Positions 7,077 to 14,591 of a stretch of DNA of 26,400 nucleotides are shown here, piece by piece. Where the stretch lies: assembly GCA_038234785.1 (NCBI GenBank), contig JBBQTC010000060.1:1-26400 (forward strand), read 5' to 3'. A program made the translations under genes and the position numbers. Position 1 is the stretch's first letter. The number at the start of each line of letters is the position of its first letter. This DNA is from UBA668 sp038234785. GTDB taxonomy: Bacteria; Actinomycetota; Acidimicrobiia; Acidimicrobiales; Ilumatobacteraceae. The notes under the pieces were generated by a model. It did no database searches, was not told the DNA's origin, and worked only from the letters and a program-made list of their open reading frames with translations.

Positions 7077-7777
7077 CCGAGCGCGTCCCGGAACTGCTCG
7101 CCGGTCTCGCTTCGACTCGCACCATTCGTCGCTACACCGACGAGCCCATTCCCGATGCCGACCTCAGCGACATCCTGTGGCACGCCACTCGAGCGCCCAG
7201 CGGGAGCAACCGCCAACCCGTGCGCTACCTCGTGCTCCGTGACGGTCCCGACGCACTCGCCGCCCGAGCCCTGCTGGGTGAGGCATTTCGGAAGGGTTGG
7301 GCGACCAAGCGCCGCGCCGATGGGTATGCCGATGGGTACGACGGGGAAGTGACCGCCGAGCCGCTGACACCCAAGGAGCGCATGGCAGCCACGATGCAGC
7401 ACTACGTGGACCACTTCGAGCAGGTGCCCGTGGTGGTGCTCGTGTGCCTCGAGCGCTACCGGGCGCCGCATCCCAGCGAGGGTGGATCGGTCTATCCCGC
7501 CTGCCAGAACCTGCTGCTCGCGGCACGCGCCCTCGGCTATGGCGGGGCACTGACGATGTGGCACGGCATGGTCGAGGCCGAACTCCGCGAGTTGCTGGGC
7601 ATCCCCGATCAGGTCGCGCTGTCGGCGTGCATCACGCTCGGGCGACCGCTCGGTCGCCATGGTCCGGTGCGCCGACGGCCACTGACCGATGTCGTCTACG
7701 ACGATCATTGGGGGACGACCGCGACATGGGCGGTCGATCCGCCCGACGCTCGACACACGCAATGGACCGGAAGGTGA
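7073..7777 (+). CDS. Nitroreductase family FMN oxidoreductase
   Basis: The 234-residue protein fits the nitroreductase family: NAD(P)H-dependent FMN enzymes that reduce nitro compounds, quinones, enones or flavins, usually as homodimers. The N-terminal FMN-binding signature STRTIRRYTDEPIPDADL is followed by HATRAPSGSNRQPVRYLVL (SGSNRQP at residues 43-49). The later ACQNLLLAARALGYGGALTMWHG is the conserved helix and loop near the flavin, and LSACITLGRPLGRHGPVRRRPLTDVV is the typical C-terminal strand and tail. The ATG overlaps the stop of the crotonase gene (ATGA), and the kinase gene follows after 4 bases, so all are likely co-transcribed. Substrate is unknown. Confidence 0.88.
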   Translation: MTERVPELLAGLASTRTIRRYTDEPIPDADLSDILWHATRAPSGSNRQPVRYLVLRDGPDALAARALLGEAFRKGWATKRRADGYADGYDGEVTAEPLTPKERMAATMQHYVDHFEQVPVVVLVCLERYRAPHPSEGGSVYPACQNLLLAARALGYGGALTMWHGMVEAELRELLGIPDQVALSACITLGRPLGRHGPVRRRPLTDVVYDDHWGTTATWAVDPPDARHTQWTGR

Positions 7778-7781
7778 CCTC

Positions 7782-9218
7782 ATGACCACCCGCGTCGTCC
7801 TGGGAGTCGACTCGTCGACTCAGAGCACCAAGGTGGAGGTACGAGATCTGGCCACCGGCGCCGTGCTCGGCCGCGGCTCGTCGCCGCACCCGTCCACGAC
7901 TCCTCCCCGCTCCGAACAGGACCCCCTTGTGTGGTGGTCGGCGTTCGAGGTCGCCCATGCAGCGGCGATGGCGCAGGCCACCGCTGCCGCTCCGGGTGGC
8001 CTTGAGGTGGCCGGGATCAGCGTCGCCGGTCAACAGCACGGCATGGTGGTGCTCGATGCGGCGGGGGCCGTCGTCCGCCCGGCAAAGCTGTGGAACGACA
8101 CCGAGAGTGCGCCTGATGCCGGCTGGCTGGCCAAGCAGCTTCCCGGCGGCACGGCGGACTGGGCAGCGGCCGTCGGCAGTGTGCCGCTCGCCGCGTTCAC
8201 CGCGACAAAGCTCAGTTGGTTGCATCGCAGCGAGCCAGATGCGTGGGAGCGGATGGCGAACGTGCTGCTACCGCACGACTGGCTGACCTATCGCCTCACG
8301 GGGTCGATGGTCACGGATCGAGGCGACGCGAGCGGGACCGGTTACTGGTCGCCGATCTCGGGCGACTACCGATTCGACCTCCTCGCGATCATCGACGGCG
8401 ACCGGGACTGGTCGACCGTGGTGCCCAGGGTCGGGGGACCATCCGAGACGGTGGGCGAGTGGCAGGGTGTCCCGGTCGCGTGCGGGACGGGCGACAACAT
8501 GGCCGCCGCGCTCGGCCTCGCTGTCGAGGCAGGTACGGCGGTGGTGTCGCTCGGCACGTCGGGTACGGCCTTCACGGTCTCGACCGCGCCGACCGCGGAC
8601 CCTTCGGGCGCTGTCGCCGGGTTCGCCGACGCGACCGGACGATTCCTTCCGCTCGTCTGCACGCTCAACGCGACCAAGGTCACCGACTCGGTCGCGCGAT
8701 TGCTCGGCGTGGCTCGGGACGAATTCGAACGTCTCGTGATGGCTGCTTCGCCGGGGGCCGGCGGATTGACGCTGCTCCCGTACTTCGACGGCGAACGAAC
8801 CCCCGATCTTCCGAGTGCGACGGGCTGGCTCTCAGGGCTCCGGACCGACGTCTCGCGGGCGCAGTTGGCCCGCGCCGGGGTGGAGGGTGTGTGTTGCTCG
8901 CTCCTGGACGCGCTCGACGCGTTGCGGTCGGTGACGCCGGTCGAACGAGTCGTCCTGACCGGTGGTGGTGCACGTTCCGAGGCGTACCGGAAGGTCTTCG
9001 CGTCGTTGTGTGATCTTCCCGTCGGCGTGGTCGATGCGCCCGAAGCCGTCGCGGCCGGCGCGTGCGTGCAGGCTGCCGTGGTCGCAACCGGTTCGTCCCA
9101 CGCGGAGATCGCCGCCGCGTGGTCACTCGGCCATGCCGAGGCACTCCACGTCGACGGTCGGTCGCTCGATGTGCGCGACCGGTACGCCGCGCTTCGGGCG
9201 TCGGCGACGGGCACGTGA
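7782..9218 (+). CDS. xylB: FGGY carbohydrate kinase, xylulokinase type
   Basis: The 478-residue protein is an FGGY-family sugar kinase most like xylulokinase, which phosphorylates D-xylulose to xylulose 5-phosphate for the pentose phosphate pathway. The N-terminal phosphate-binding segment is LGVDSSTQSTKVEV, the substrate-side motif is VAGQQHGMVVLD, and KLWNDTES and TDRGDASGTGYWSP follow. The likely catalytic base is D238 in CGTGDNM. The C-terminal domain has VSLGTSGTAF, LLPYFDGERTPDLPSATG and the ATP-binding LTGGGARSEAYRKV. Length is usual. The ATG at 7782 has AAGG(TGA) seven bases upstream. No xylose isomerase or sugar transporter is visible nearby, so the physiological sugar is not certain. 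It overlaps the J-domain gene by GTGA. Confidence 0.88.
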   Translation: MTTRVVLGVDSSTQSTKVEVRDLATGAVLGRGSSPHPSTTPPRSEQDPLVWWSAFEVAHAAAMAQATAAAPGGLEVAGISVAGQQHGMVVLDAAGAVVRPAKLWNDTESAPDAGWLAKQLPGGTADWAAAVGSVPLAAFTATKLSWLHRSEPDAWERMANVLLPHDWLTYRLTGSMVTDRGDASGTGYWSPISGDYRFDLLAIIDGDRDWSTVVPRVGGPSETVGEWQGVPVACGTGDNMAAALGLAVEAGTAVVSLGTSGTAFTVSTAPTADPSGAVAGFADATGRFLPLVCTLNATKVTDSVARLLGVARDEFERLVMAASPGAGGLTLLPYFDGERTPDLPSATGWLSGLRTDVSRAQLARAGVEGVCCSLLDALDALRSVTPVERVVLTGGGARSEAYRKVFASLCDLPVGVVDAPEAVAAGACVQAAVVATGSSHAEIAAAWSLGHAEALHVDGRSLDVRDRYAALRASATGT

Positions 9219-9736
9219 GCGAGGATCCATACCGGGTGCTCGGCGTCCAGCCCGACGCCACGTTGGAGGAACTCAGCGCTGCCCGCCGACGATTGGCGCT
9301 GGAACTGCATCCGGACGTGGGTGGGGACGCCGAGGCCATGCAGGCTGTGAACGGCGCGTTCGACCTCGCCGTGGCCCAACTGTCGTTTCGTCGAGAGAAG
9401 GCGCCGTCGCCGTCGCCGCGGCCGACACGACCGAGCCGAGAGATGCGCGGGGTGCAGTACGACGCACCGTCCTTCACGATCGACGTCCTTCCGGTCGAGG
9501 CCTACGAGGCCCTGCTCGTGGTGACGTCGTGGATGGGGGAGGTGCTGGTCGACGATCCGCCCTATGTGTTGGAAGCGTTTCTCCACGACCCTGCCCCGTG
9601 CTGGTGCCGGCTGGACCTGGTGCCCGATGCCGGCGCCACCACGGTCAGCCTCACCGTCGCCGGCGTCGACCCCGATCCCACTCCGGACCCCGAGTCGGTC
9701 CGCGACGAATGGGTCGCCAACCTGAACAAGCTCTGA
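9215..9736 (+). CDS. J-domain protein with uncharacterised C-terminal domain
   Basis: The 173-residue protein begins with a DnaJ-like J domain: DPYRVLGVQPDATLEELSAARRRLALELHPD, with the HPD tripeptide at residues 32-34 that stimulates Hsp70 ATPase. After a Pro/Ser/Arg-rich linker around residues 65-80 comes a domain of about 90 residues (FTIDVLPVEAYEALL, then WMGEVLVDDPPYVLEAFL and CWCRLDLVPDAGATTVSLTVAGV) that I do not recognise. There is no DnaJ zinc-finger or substrate-binding region, so it is not a general DnaJ. The GTG start overlaps the kinase stop as GTGA. No dnaK is in the window. It may recruit Hsp70 to a specific client. Confidence 0.75.
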   Translation: MSEDPYRVLGVQPDATLEELSAARRRLALELHPDVGGDAEAMQAVNGAFDLAVAQLSFRREKAPSPSPRPTRPSREMRGVQYDAPSFTIDVLPVEAYEALLVVTSWMGEVLVDDPPYVLEAFLHDPAPCWCRLDLVPDAGATTVSLTVAGVDPDPTPDPESVRDEWVANLNKL

Positions 9737-9779
9737 GCGCGCCCGCCCCACCCACCCGCCGCCCTCTCTCGTTCGTTGA

Positions 9780-9815
9780 CCCGCCCTGACCCCCAACCTT
9801 GGAGGTCAGGGCGGG
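9780..9815. terminator. Perfect 12-bp inverted repeat, probable bidirectional terminator
   Basis: CCCGCCCTGACC (9780-9791) and GGTCAGGGCGGG (9804-9815) are perfect complements with a 12-base loop, 44 bases after the J-domain gene. No T-run follows on either side, so it would be a U-less stem of the kind often seen in high-GC actinobacteria. It separates the 6252-9736 operon from the next gene. Confidence 0.65.
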
Positions 9816-9862
9816 ACACAGAGACCCCTGGGGTGCGGAATTCGAGCGAGTCGTACTCGCGG

Positions 9863-9874
9863 TATGGTCCGGCA
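9863..9874 (+). promoter_or_regulatory. TAnnnT -10 hexamer for a leaderless small membrane protein gene
   Basis: TATGGT (9863-9868) ends six bases before GTG at 9875, directly followed by ATG. TATGGT is the best match to the -10 consensus in this class here (4 of 6). No Shine-Dalgarno precedes the start. A poor -35 (TTCGAG, 9841-9846) lies 16 bases upstream. Confidence 0.55.
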
Positions 9875-10150
9875 GTGATGGTGTACGTGGTCGTTGCGCT
9901 CGCTTTCGCCGCGGTGTGGCTGTTCGCACTCGTCGACGCGATCCGCGTCCGTGAGCTCGCGTGGGCCCAGTCCGGTCGCAACAAGACCGTGTGGGTGGTG
10001 CTGCTCGCAGTTTCTGTCGCCGCCACGTTCGTGTACCTCGCCCTGGTCCGTCGGAGCGTTCATGCCGCGGAACGGCACATCCAGAAGCAGGCAGATGCCG
10101 CGGAGCGCCGCGTCCAGCGGGTGAGAGGGGGCGGAGCCGCTCGCCCCTGA
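9875..10150 (+). CDS. Small membrane protein, DUF2516-like
   Basis: The 91-residue protein has two predicted membrane helices, about residues 3-20 and 38-60, joined by a polar loop with DAIRVRELAWAQSGRNKTVW. A highly charged cytoplasmic-type tail (RRSVHAAERHIQKQADAAERRVQRVR) follows and could form a coiled coil. The loop with Arg, Ala and Trp followed by Lys-x-x-W resembles the actinobacterial DUF2516 family, whose function is unknown; PLDc N-terminal-like membrane domains look similar. The start is either GTG 9875 or the adjacent ATG 9878. I prefer GTG because it sits six bases after TATGGT, but the two differ by one residue. The gene ends 13 bases before the convergent tsaC stop. Confidence 0.65.
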   Translation: MMVYVVVALAFAAVWLFALVDAIRVRELAWAQSGRNKTVWVVLLAVSVAATFVYLALVRRSVHAAERHIQKQADAAERRVQRVRGGGAARP

Positions 10151-10163
10151 GGGCACGACGTCC

Positions 10164-11063
10164 TCAGCGATCTGCGGCGGCCTTGCCAAGGCGGTCGCGG
10201 ATCGCGTGGCCGAGTCCGGACGCCGGCGGGAGCACGGCGACGACGACGCGCACTCCACGATCGTCGGCGTCGCGCAGATCGGCGTACAGCGACCGGGCGT
10301 AGTCGACGAGATCGCTCGTGCGGTCGAGGATCCACGAGCCGGCACGCTCCGATGCGATCGAGCGCGCCTCCTCGGCGTCAGCAGCCAGCACCACCCGTGC
10401 GGCAGGCGCATAGTGCGACGCGAGCATGCCGGATGCTCTGCTCGGCCCGGCGGCGGCCGCGAGGTCAACATCGAGCAGCGCACGCACCTGCTCGGCCGAA
10501 ATGGCTCCCGGTCGCAGGATCTGCGGGGGCCCGACCGTGCAATCGACGATCGTGCTCTCCACGCCGATCGGGCACGGCCCGCCGTCGAGGACGTAGTCGA
10601 CGCGATCACCCAGGTCGCTACGGACGTGATCGGCGGTGGTCGGGCTGACCATCCCGAACCGGTTGGCCGACGGGGCGGCGAGACCACCCTCGAACCGGGT
10701 CAACAGCTCGAGCGTGAGCGGGTGTGCCGGCACGCGGACGCCGACGGTCGAACGGCCGCCGGTGACGACGGGCAGCACGTGGTCGGCCTTGGGGACCAGT
10801 AGCGTCAACGGCCCCGGCCAGCACGTGGCGGCGAGCCGCGCGGCCGACGGCGGCACCGCAGATGCCCACGTCGGGAGCAGTTCGGGGGTGGCGATGTGGA
10901 CGATGAGCGGATGGTCCGCCGGACGACCCTTCGCGGCGAAGATCCTTCGGACGGCCGCTTCGTTGCCGGCATCGGCGGCCAGGCCGTACACCGTCTCCGT
11001 GGGAATCGCGACGAGCCCGCCATCGCGCAGGATCTCCAGCGCGCGATCGACCGACGCGGTCAT
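10164..11063 (-). CDS. tsaC: L-threonylcarbamoyladenylate synthase (TsaC/Sua5)
   Basis: The 299-residue enzyme makes threonylcarbamoyl-AMP from Thr, bicarbonate and ATP, the first step of t6A37 modification of ANN-decoding tRNAs. The YrdC domain carries PTETVYGL (21-28), KGRP (45-48), HPLIVH, CWPGPLTLL, VGVRVP, PSAN (131-134) and GVESTIVD. The linker signature SHYAP (216-220) and the C-terminal 80 residues mark the longer Sua5 form rather than the short TsaC form. The ATG overlaps the stop of the alpha/beta hydrolase gene as ATGA, so it is coupled to that gene. No partner (TsaB, TsaD, TsaE) is in the window. Confidence 0.93.
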   Translation of the reverse strand: MTASVDRALEILRDGGLVAIPTETVYGLAADAGNEAAVRRIFAAKGRPADHPLIVHIATPELLPTWASAVPPSAARLAATCWPGPLTLLVPKADHVLPVVTGGRSTVGVRVPAHPLTLELLTRFEGGLAAPSANRFGMVSPTTADHVRSDLGDRVDYVLDGGPCPIGVESTIVDCTVGPPQILRPGAISAEQVRALLDVDLAAAAGPSRASGMLASHYAPAARVVLAADAEEARSIASERAGSWILDRTSDLVDYARSLYADLRDADDRGVRVVVAVLPPASGLGHAIRDRLGKAAADR

Positions 11064-11743
11064 GCGGGGACGGCGTCGATGAACTCGAGTGCGGCGTCGA
11101 TGAACCCGAACGACTCCGGGGTCGCGAAGTGATCCACGTTGCGCAGCACCTTCAACGTCGCGTCGGGCAGCGCCTCGACGAGCGGGTCGGCCGGACCGGC
11201 GAAGTCCTTGTCGCCGATGATCACCATCGTGTGGCAGGTGGCGCGGGCGATGTCGTCGGTGGTCAGCGGGATGCGTGGGCGGCGCATGATGGCGGCTAGC
11301 GCAACGGGGTCGTTGCCCGGTTGGTGGGCGTACTGCGAGAAGACGAGCGATGGCGTGTCCGAGTCGGGCGCCTTGCCCTCGATGGCGGTCGCGATCCGCT
11401 CGCCGGACGAATCATCCGGTTCGAGCACGTTCTTGCCGATGCCCGCCAGCACGAGGTTCCGGAAGCGTGAGGGCTCGTCGATCGCCAGTCGGAGAAGGGT
11501 CATCGCCCCGAGTGAGAACCCCACTGCGTCCACCGGCCCGTCCGGAAGTCGTTCGACGATTCGCCGGCCGAGGTCGGCGTACGCCTCAGGGTCGTGCGGC
11601 TTCGGAGCGCCGCCGTGCCCGAGCAAGTCGATGCCGATGACCTCCCTACCCGCGTCGCGCAGCAGTTCGGAGAAGCCGTTGCGCTGCCAGGTGGTCTCGA
11701 ACGAGCCACCCCATCCGTGTACGAGGACCACCGGTGCTGTCAC
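11060..11743 (-). CDS. Alpha/beta-fold hydrolase
   Basis: The 227-residue protein has the alpha/beta hydrolase core. The oxyanion segment is VLVHGWGGS (residues 6-14), the nucleophile elbow is GFSLGA with S77, the acid is likely an Asp in VIIGDKDFAGPAD, and the catalytic His lies in NVDHFATPE. It is probably an esterase or lipase-like enzyme; the substrate cannot be told. The start is set at GTG 11743: the reading frame is open 15 codons further, but homology to the fold starts at VTAPVVLVHG, there is no ribosome binding site, and TACCGT ends exactly six bases upstream. It precedes and overlaps tsaC. Confidence 0.8.
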   Translation of the reverse strand: MTAPVVLVHGWGGSFETTWQRNGFSELLRDAGREVIGIDLLGHGGAPKPHDPEAYADLGRRIVERLPDGPVDAVGFSLGAMTLLRLAIDEPSRFRNLVLAGIGKNVLEPDDSSGERIATAIEGKAPDSDTPSLVFSQYAHQPGNDPVALAAIMRRPRIPLTTDDIARATCHTMVIIGDKDFAGPADPLVEALPDATLKVLRNVDHFATPESFGFIDAALEFIDAVPA

Positions 11744-11749
11744 GCGACC

Positions 11750-11759
11750 ACGGTAGCCT
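11750..11759. promoter_or_regulatory. Overlapping divergent -10 hexamers (hydrolase / guaB1)
   Basis: On the minus strand TACCGT (11755-11750) ends six bases before the hydrolase GTG. On the plus strand TAGCCT (11754-11759) could be the -10 for guaB1. The two hexamers share the central TA. The minus transcript would be leaderless, and the plus transcript would have a leader of about 60 bases carrying a ribosome binding site. Confidence 0.45.
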
Positions 11760-11785
11760 TGGTCGGCCCTCTCGCAGGGCTCCAG

Positions 11786-11813
11786 CACGGGTTCAGCAAC
11801 ACGGGTTCAGCAA
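11786..11813 (+). repeat. Perfect 14-bp tandem direct repeat in the guaB1 leader
   Basis: CACGGGTTCAGCAA occurs twice with no spacer (11786-11799 and 11800-11813). The second copy abuts the ribosome binding site AGGAAG (11814-11819), which lies eight bases before the guaB1 ATG. The identity is complete, so it is either recent slippage or kept by selection as a binding site. Confidence 0.9.
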
Positions 11814-11827
11814 AGGAAGCAAGCAGC

Positions 11828-13264
11828 ATGAGATTCCTCGGGAGCACGCCGCCCTACGACCTCACCTACAGCGACGTCTTCATGGTTCCGAGCCTCTCCG
11901 ACGTCCCGTCGAGGTTCACCGTCGACCTGTCCACCCCCGATCGGCTGGGCACCACCATCCCGGTCGTCGTATCGAACATGACCGCCGTCGCCGGCCGCCG
12001 GATGGCCGAGACCGTCGCCCGCCGCGGTGGGATCACCGTGCTGCCCCAGGACATCCCGCTCGACGTCACCGACACGGTGATCCAGTACGTGAAGACCCGG
12101 CACCTGGTCTACGACACGCCGATCACGCTCAGCTCCAGCCACACGGTGGGCGATGCACTCGGCCTGATCCACAAACGAGCCCACGGGGCGCTGGTCGTGG
12201 TCGACGACGACGGCCGCCCGGAGGGGATCTTCACCGAGCACGACGCCGCCGGGTTCGATCGCTTCACGCAGTTGCGCAACGTGATGAGCAGCGAGTTGGT
12301 GGTGATCGAAGCCGGTGCCGAGCCCACCGACATCTACGAACGGCTCAGCGACGCCCGCCTCTCGGTGGCACCGGTGGTCGACGGCGACGGCCGCCTGATC
12401 GGATGCGCCACCCGCAAGGGCGCGCTGCGCAGCACGATCTACCGGCCGGCGGTGGACCGCGACGGCCGGCTCATGGTCGCCGCTGCCGTCGGCATCAACG
12501 GCGATCCGGCCACCAAGGCCAAGGCGCTGTTGTCGTTCGGCGCCGACGTGTTGGTCATCGACACCGCACACGGCCACCAGCAGCGCACCCTGCGCGCCAT
12601 CGAGGAAGTCCGCGCCGTCGCCCCCGACACACCCATCGTCGCCGGCAACGTGGTCACCACCGAGGGAACTCGTGACCTGATCAACGCCGGCGCCGACATC
12701 GTCAAGGTCGGGGTCGGTCCTGGCGCGATGTGTACGACACGGATGATGACCGGTGTCGGTCGCCCGCAGTTCAGCGCCGTGTACGAATGCGCCGCCGAAG
12801 CGGCGCGGCTGGGGAAGGTCATCTGGGCCGACGGCGGCGTGCGTCACCCGCGCGACGTCGCGCTGGCGCTGGCTGCTGGTGCGGCCAACGTGATGTTCGG
12901 CTCCTGGTTGGCGGGCACGTACGAGTCCGCCGCGGACACACTGCGCGGTCCCGACGGTCGCCTCTACAAGGAGAGCTTCGGCATGGCCAGCAACCGGGCC
13001 GTGAAGAGCCGCAACCGCAGTGAGACACCGTTCGAACGGGCTCGCAAGGAGCTGTTCGAGGAGGGCATCAGCACGTCACGGATGTATCTCGACCCCGACC
13101 GCCCCGGCGTCGAGGACATCATCGACGACATCGTCGCCGGTGTCCGCTCGTCGTGCACATATGCGGGCGCGGCGAGCATCGCCGAGTTCCACGAGCGAGC
13201 CGTGGTGGGCGTGCAGAGCGCCGCCGGGTACAGCGAAGGCATGCCGGTAGGAACGAGCTGGTAG
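11828..13264 (+). CDS. guaB1: GuaB1 family IMP dehydrogenase-related protein, probable GMP reductase
   Basis: The 478-residue protein is an IMPDH/GMPR-family TIM barrel with a CBS pair inserted at about residues 95-200. It closely resembles mycobacterial GuaB1 throughout: opening RFLGSTPPYDLTYSDVF, core AAVGINGD and VIDTAHGHQ, catalytic loop GVGPGAMCTTRMMTGVGRPQ with C302 as nucleophile, then WADGGVRHPRDVALALAAGA and GMASNRAV. Mycobacterial GuaB1 is known to act as a GMP reductase (GMP to IMP, NADPH-dependent), allosterically controlled through the CBS domains, rather than as a true IMP dehydrogenase; I transfer that function by similarity. The ATG at 11828 has AGGAAG eight bases upstream. 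The stop overlaps the cmk start (TAGTG), so purine interconversion and pyrimidine kinase genes share a message. Confidence 0.92.
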   Translation: MRFLGSTPPYDLTYSDVFMVPSLSDVPSRFTVDLSTPDRLGTTIPVVVSNMTAVAGRRMAETVARRGGITVLPQDIPLDVTDTVIQYVKTRHLVYDTPITLSSSHTVGDALGLIHKRAHGALVVVDDDGRPEGIFTEHDAAGFDRFTQLRNVMSSELVVIEAGAEPTDIYERLSDARLSVAPVVDGDGRLIGCATRKGALRSTIYRPAVDRDGRLMVAAAVGINGDPATKAKALLSFGADVLVIDTAHGHQQRTLRAIEEVRAVAPDTPIVAGNVVTTEGTRDLINAGADIVKVGVGPGAMCTTRMMTGVGRPQFSAVYECAAEAARLGKVIWADGGVRHPRDVALALAAGAANVMFGSWLAGTYESAADTLRGPDGRLYKESFGMASNRAVKSRNRSETPFERARKELFEEGISTSRMYLDPDRPGVEDIIDDIVAGVRSSCTYAGAASIAEFHERAVVGVQSAAGYSEGMPVGTSW

Positions 13265-13914
13265 TGCGGGTCATCGCCATCGATGGCCCGGCAGGCGCCG
13301 GGAAGAGCACCATCGCGCGTGCGCTCGCCGCTCGTCTCGGGTTGCAGTACCTCGACACCGGCGCCATGTATCGCGCGGTCACGTACGCGGCGATGCGGCG
13401 CGACATGTCGCTCGATGACGTCGAGGCGATCGCAGAGTTCGCTCGCGGCATCGACCTCGACGTCAGCGAAGCGGCCGTGCTGGTCGACGGCCATGACGCC
13501 ACCGCGGACATTCGCACTCCGCAGGTCACCGTGGCGGTCAGCAAGGTGGCCGCCAACAGCGGCGTCCGTTCCGAGATGCGTGAGCGTCAGCAGCGCTGGG
13601 CGGCCGAGCGCGACGGGGGAGTGATCGAGGGGCGCGACATCGGGTCGGTGGTGTTTCCCGACGCCGACCTCAAGCTCTATCTCACGGCCTCGCCGCGAGT
13701 GCGGGCCGAACGCCGCGTCGCCGAACTCGGCGAAGCGGGCGCAGGCGGCGACGTCGACGAGATCGAGCGTGCCATCGCCGCACGGGATCACCTCGACTCC
13801 ACGCGCGTCGACAGCCCGCTCACCGAGGCAGCGGGTTCCACGTTCGTGGACACCACGGGCCGTACCATCTCCGAGGTGCTCGACCACATCCTTCTCCTGC
13901 TGGAGCCCGAATGA
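13264..13914 (+). CDS. cmk: Cytidylate kinase
   Basis: The 216-residue enzyme phosphorylates CMP and dCMP with ATP. The P-loop is GPAGAGKST (residues 8-16), the NMP-binding segment is QYLDTGAMYRAVTYAA, and VIEGRDIGSVVFPDADLKLYLTASPRVRAERR is the conserved Cmk core with the substrate-binding Arg-Asp. The DHLDSTRVDSPL segment near the C-terminus is also diagnostic. It starts with GTG whose first base is the last base of the guaB1 stop. Its stop overlaps the acyltransferase ATG as ATGA. Length is slightly short but complete. Confidence 0.94.
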   Translation: MRVIAIDGPAGAGKSTIARALAARLGLQYLDTGAMYRAVTYAAMRRDMSLDDVEAIAEFARGIDLDVSEAAVLVDGHDATADIRTPQVTVAVSKVAANSGVRSEMRERQQRWAAERDGGVIEGRDIGSVVFPDADLKLYLTASPRVRAERRVAELGEAGAGGDVDEIERAIAARDHLDSTRVDSPLTEAAGSTFVDTTGRTISEVLDHILLLLEPE

Positions 13915-14591
13915 CCAAGATCGCCACGACGCTGGCCGACAAGGACAAGCTCTCGCACAAGATCGGCTACTTCACGGTGCGCACCATCGTCACGGTGTTC
14001 TGCCGCGTCTGGTGCCGGATGAGCATCGAGGGGATGGAGCACGTCCCGTCGTCGGGGATCTTCATCCTGGCGCCGACGCACCGGAGCATCCTCGACACGC
14101 CGATCTCGTCGAGTGTGACCCGCCGCCGGATGCGCTTCATGGGCGCCGACAAGTGGTGGAGCAACGAGTCGTTCGGCAAGCTGCTGTCGTTGCTCGGTGG
14201 GTTCCCGGTCACCCGAGGCACCGCGGACCGCGAAGCACTCAAGCGGTGCATCTCGCTGCTCGAGGGTGGCGAGCCGCTGGTGCTGTTCCCCGAAGGTGAA
14301 CGCAAGAGCGGCCCCCTCGTGCAACCGCTGTTCGACGGCGCCGCCTACATCGCGATGAAGACCGGGGCACCGATCGTCCCGGTCGGCATCGGCGGTTCCG
14401 AGCGAGCGATGCCGAAGGGTGCCAAGTTCATCTACCCCCGCAAGCTCCAGGTGATCGTGGGCGAGCCGATCTTCATGCCGGTCCTCGACACGCCGAAGCT
14501 GCAGCGCGAGGCGACGCGCCAGATCACGGTGCAGTTGCACGACGAGCTGCAGCGCCTGTTCGACATCGCCCAGGCCCGCGTCGGGCGCTGA
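13911..14591 (+). CDS. plsC: 1-acyl-sn-glycerol-3-phosphate acyltransferase (PlsC family)
   Basis: The 226-residue protein is a PlsC-type acyltransferase that would convert lysophosphatidate to phosphatidate in phospholipid synthesis at the membrane. The catalytic HX4D motif is H57-RSIL-D62, the second motif surrounds GGFPVTRGTADREALKRC, the phosphate-binding FPEGER is at residues 126-131, and VPVGIGGSERAMPKG is the fourth block. A hydrophobic stretch at about residues 20-35 may anchor it. It is translationally coupled to cmk (ATGA; GGAG five bases upstream). The stop codon directly abuts the stop of the convergent aminopeptidase gene, with no bases between, so transcripts of the two units must overlap or end inside genes. 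Confidence 0.9.
   Translation: MTKIATTLADKDKLSHKIGYFTVRTIVTVFCRVWCRMSIEGMEHVPSSGIFILAPTHRSILDTPISSSVTRRRMRFMGADKWWSNESFGKLLSLLGGFPVTRGTADREALKRCISLLEGGEPLVLFPEGERKSGPLVQPLFDGAAYIAMKTGAPIVPVGIGGSERAMPKGAKFIYPRKLQVIVGEPIFMPVLDTPKLQREATRQITVQLHDELQRLFDIAQARVGR

Noticed and set aside
8366..9796. 476-codon minus-strand frame opposite the sugar kinase
   Set aside because: It is an antisense shadow; the kinase on the plus strand is complete with FGGY motifs.
11760..11827. Purine riboswitch in the guaB1 leader
   Set aside because: The leader is only about 60 bases and lacks the three-way junction elements of known purine riboswitches; the only clear feature is the 14-bp repeat.
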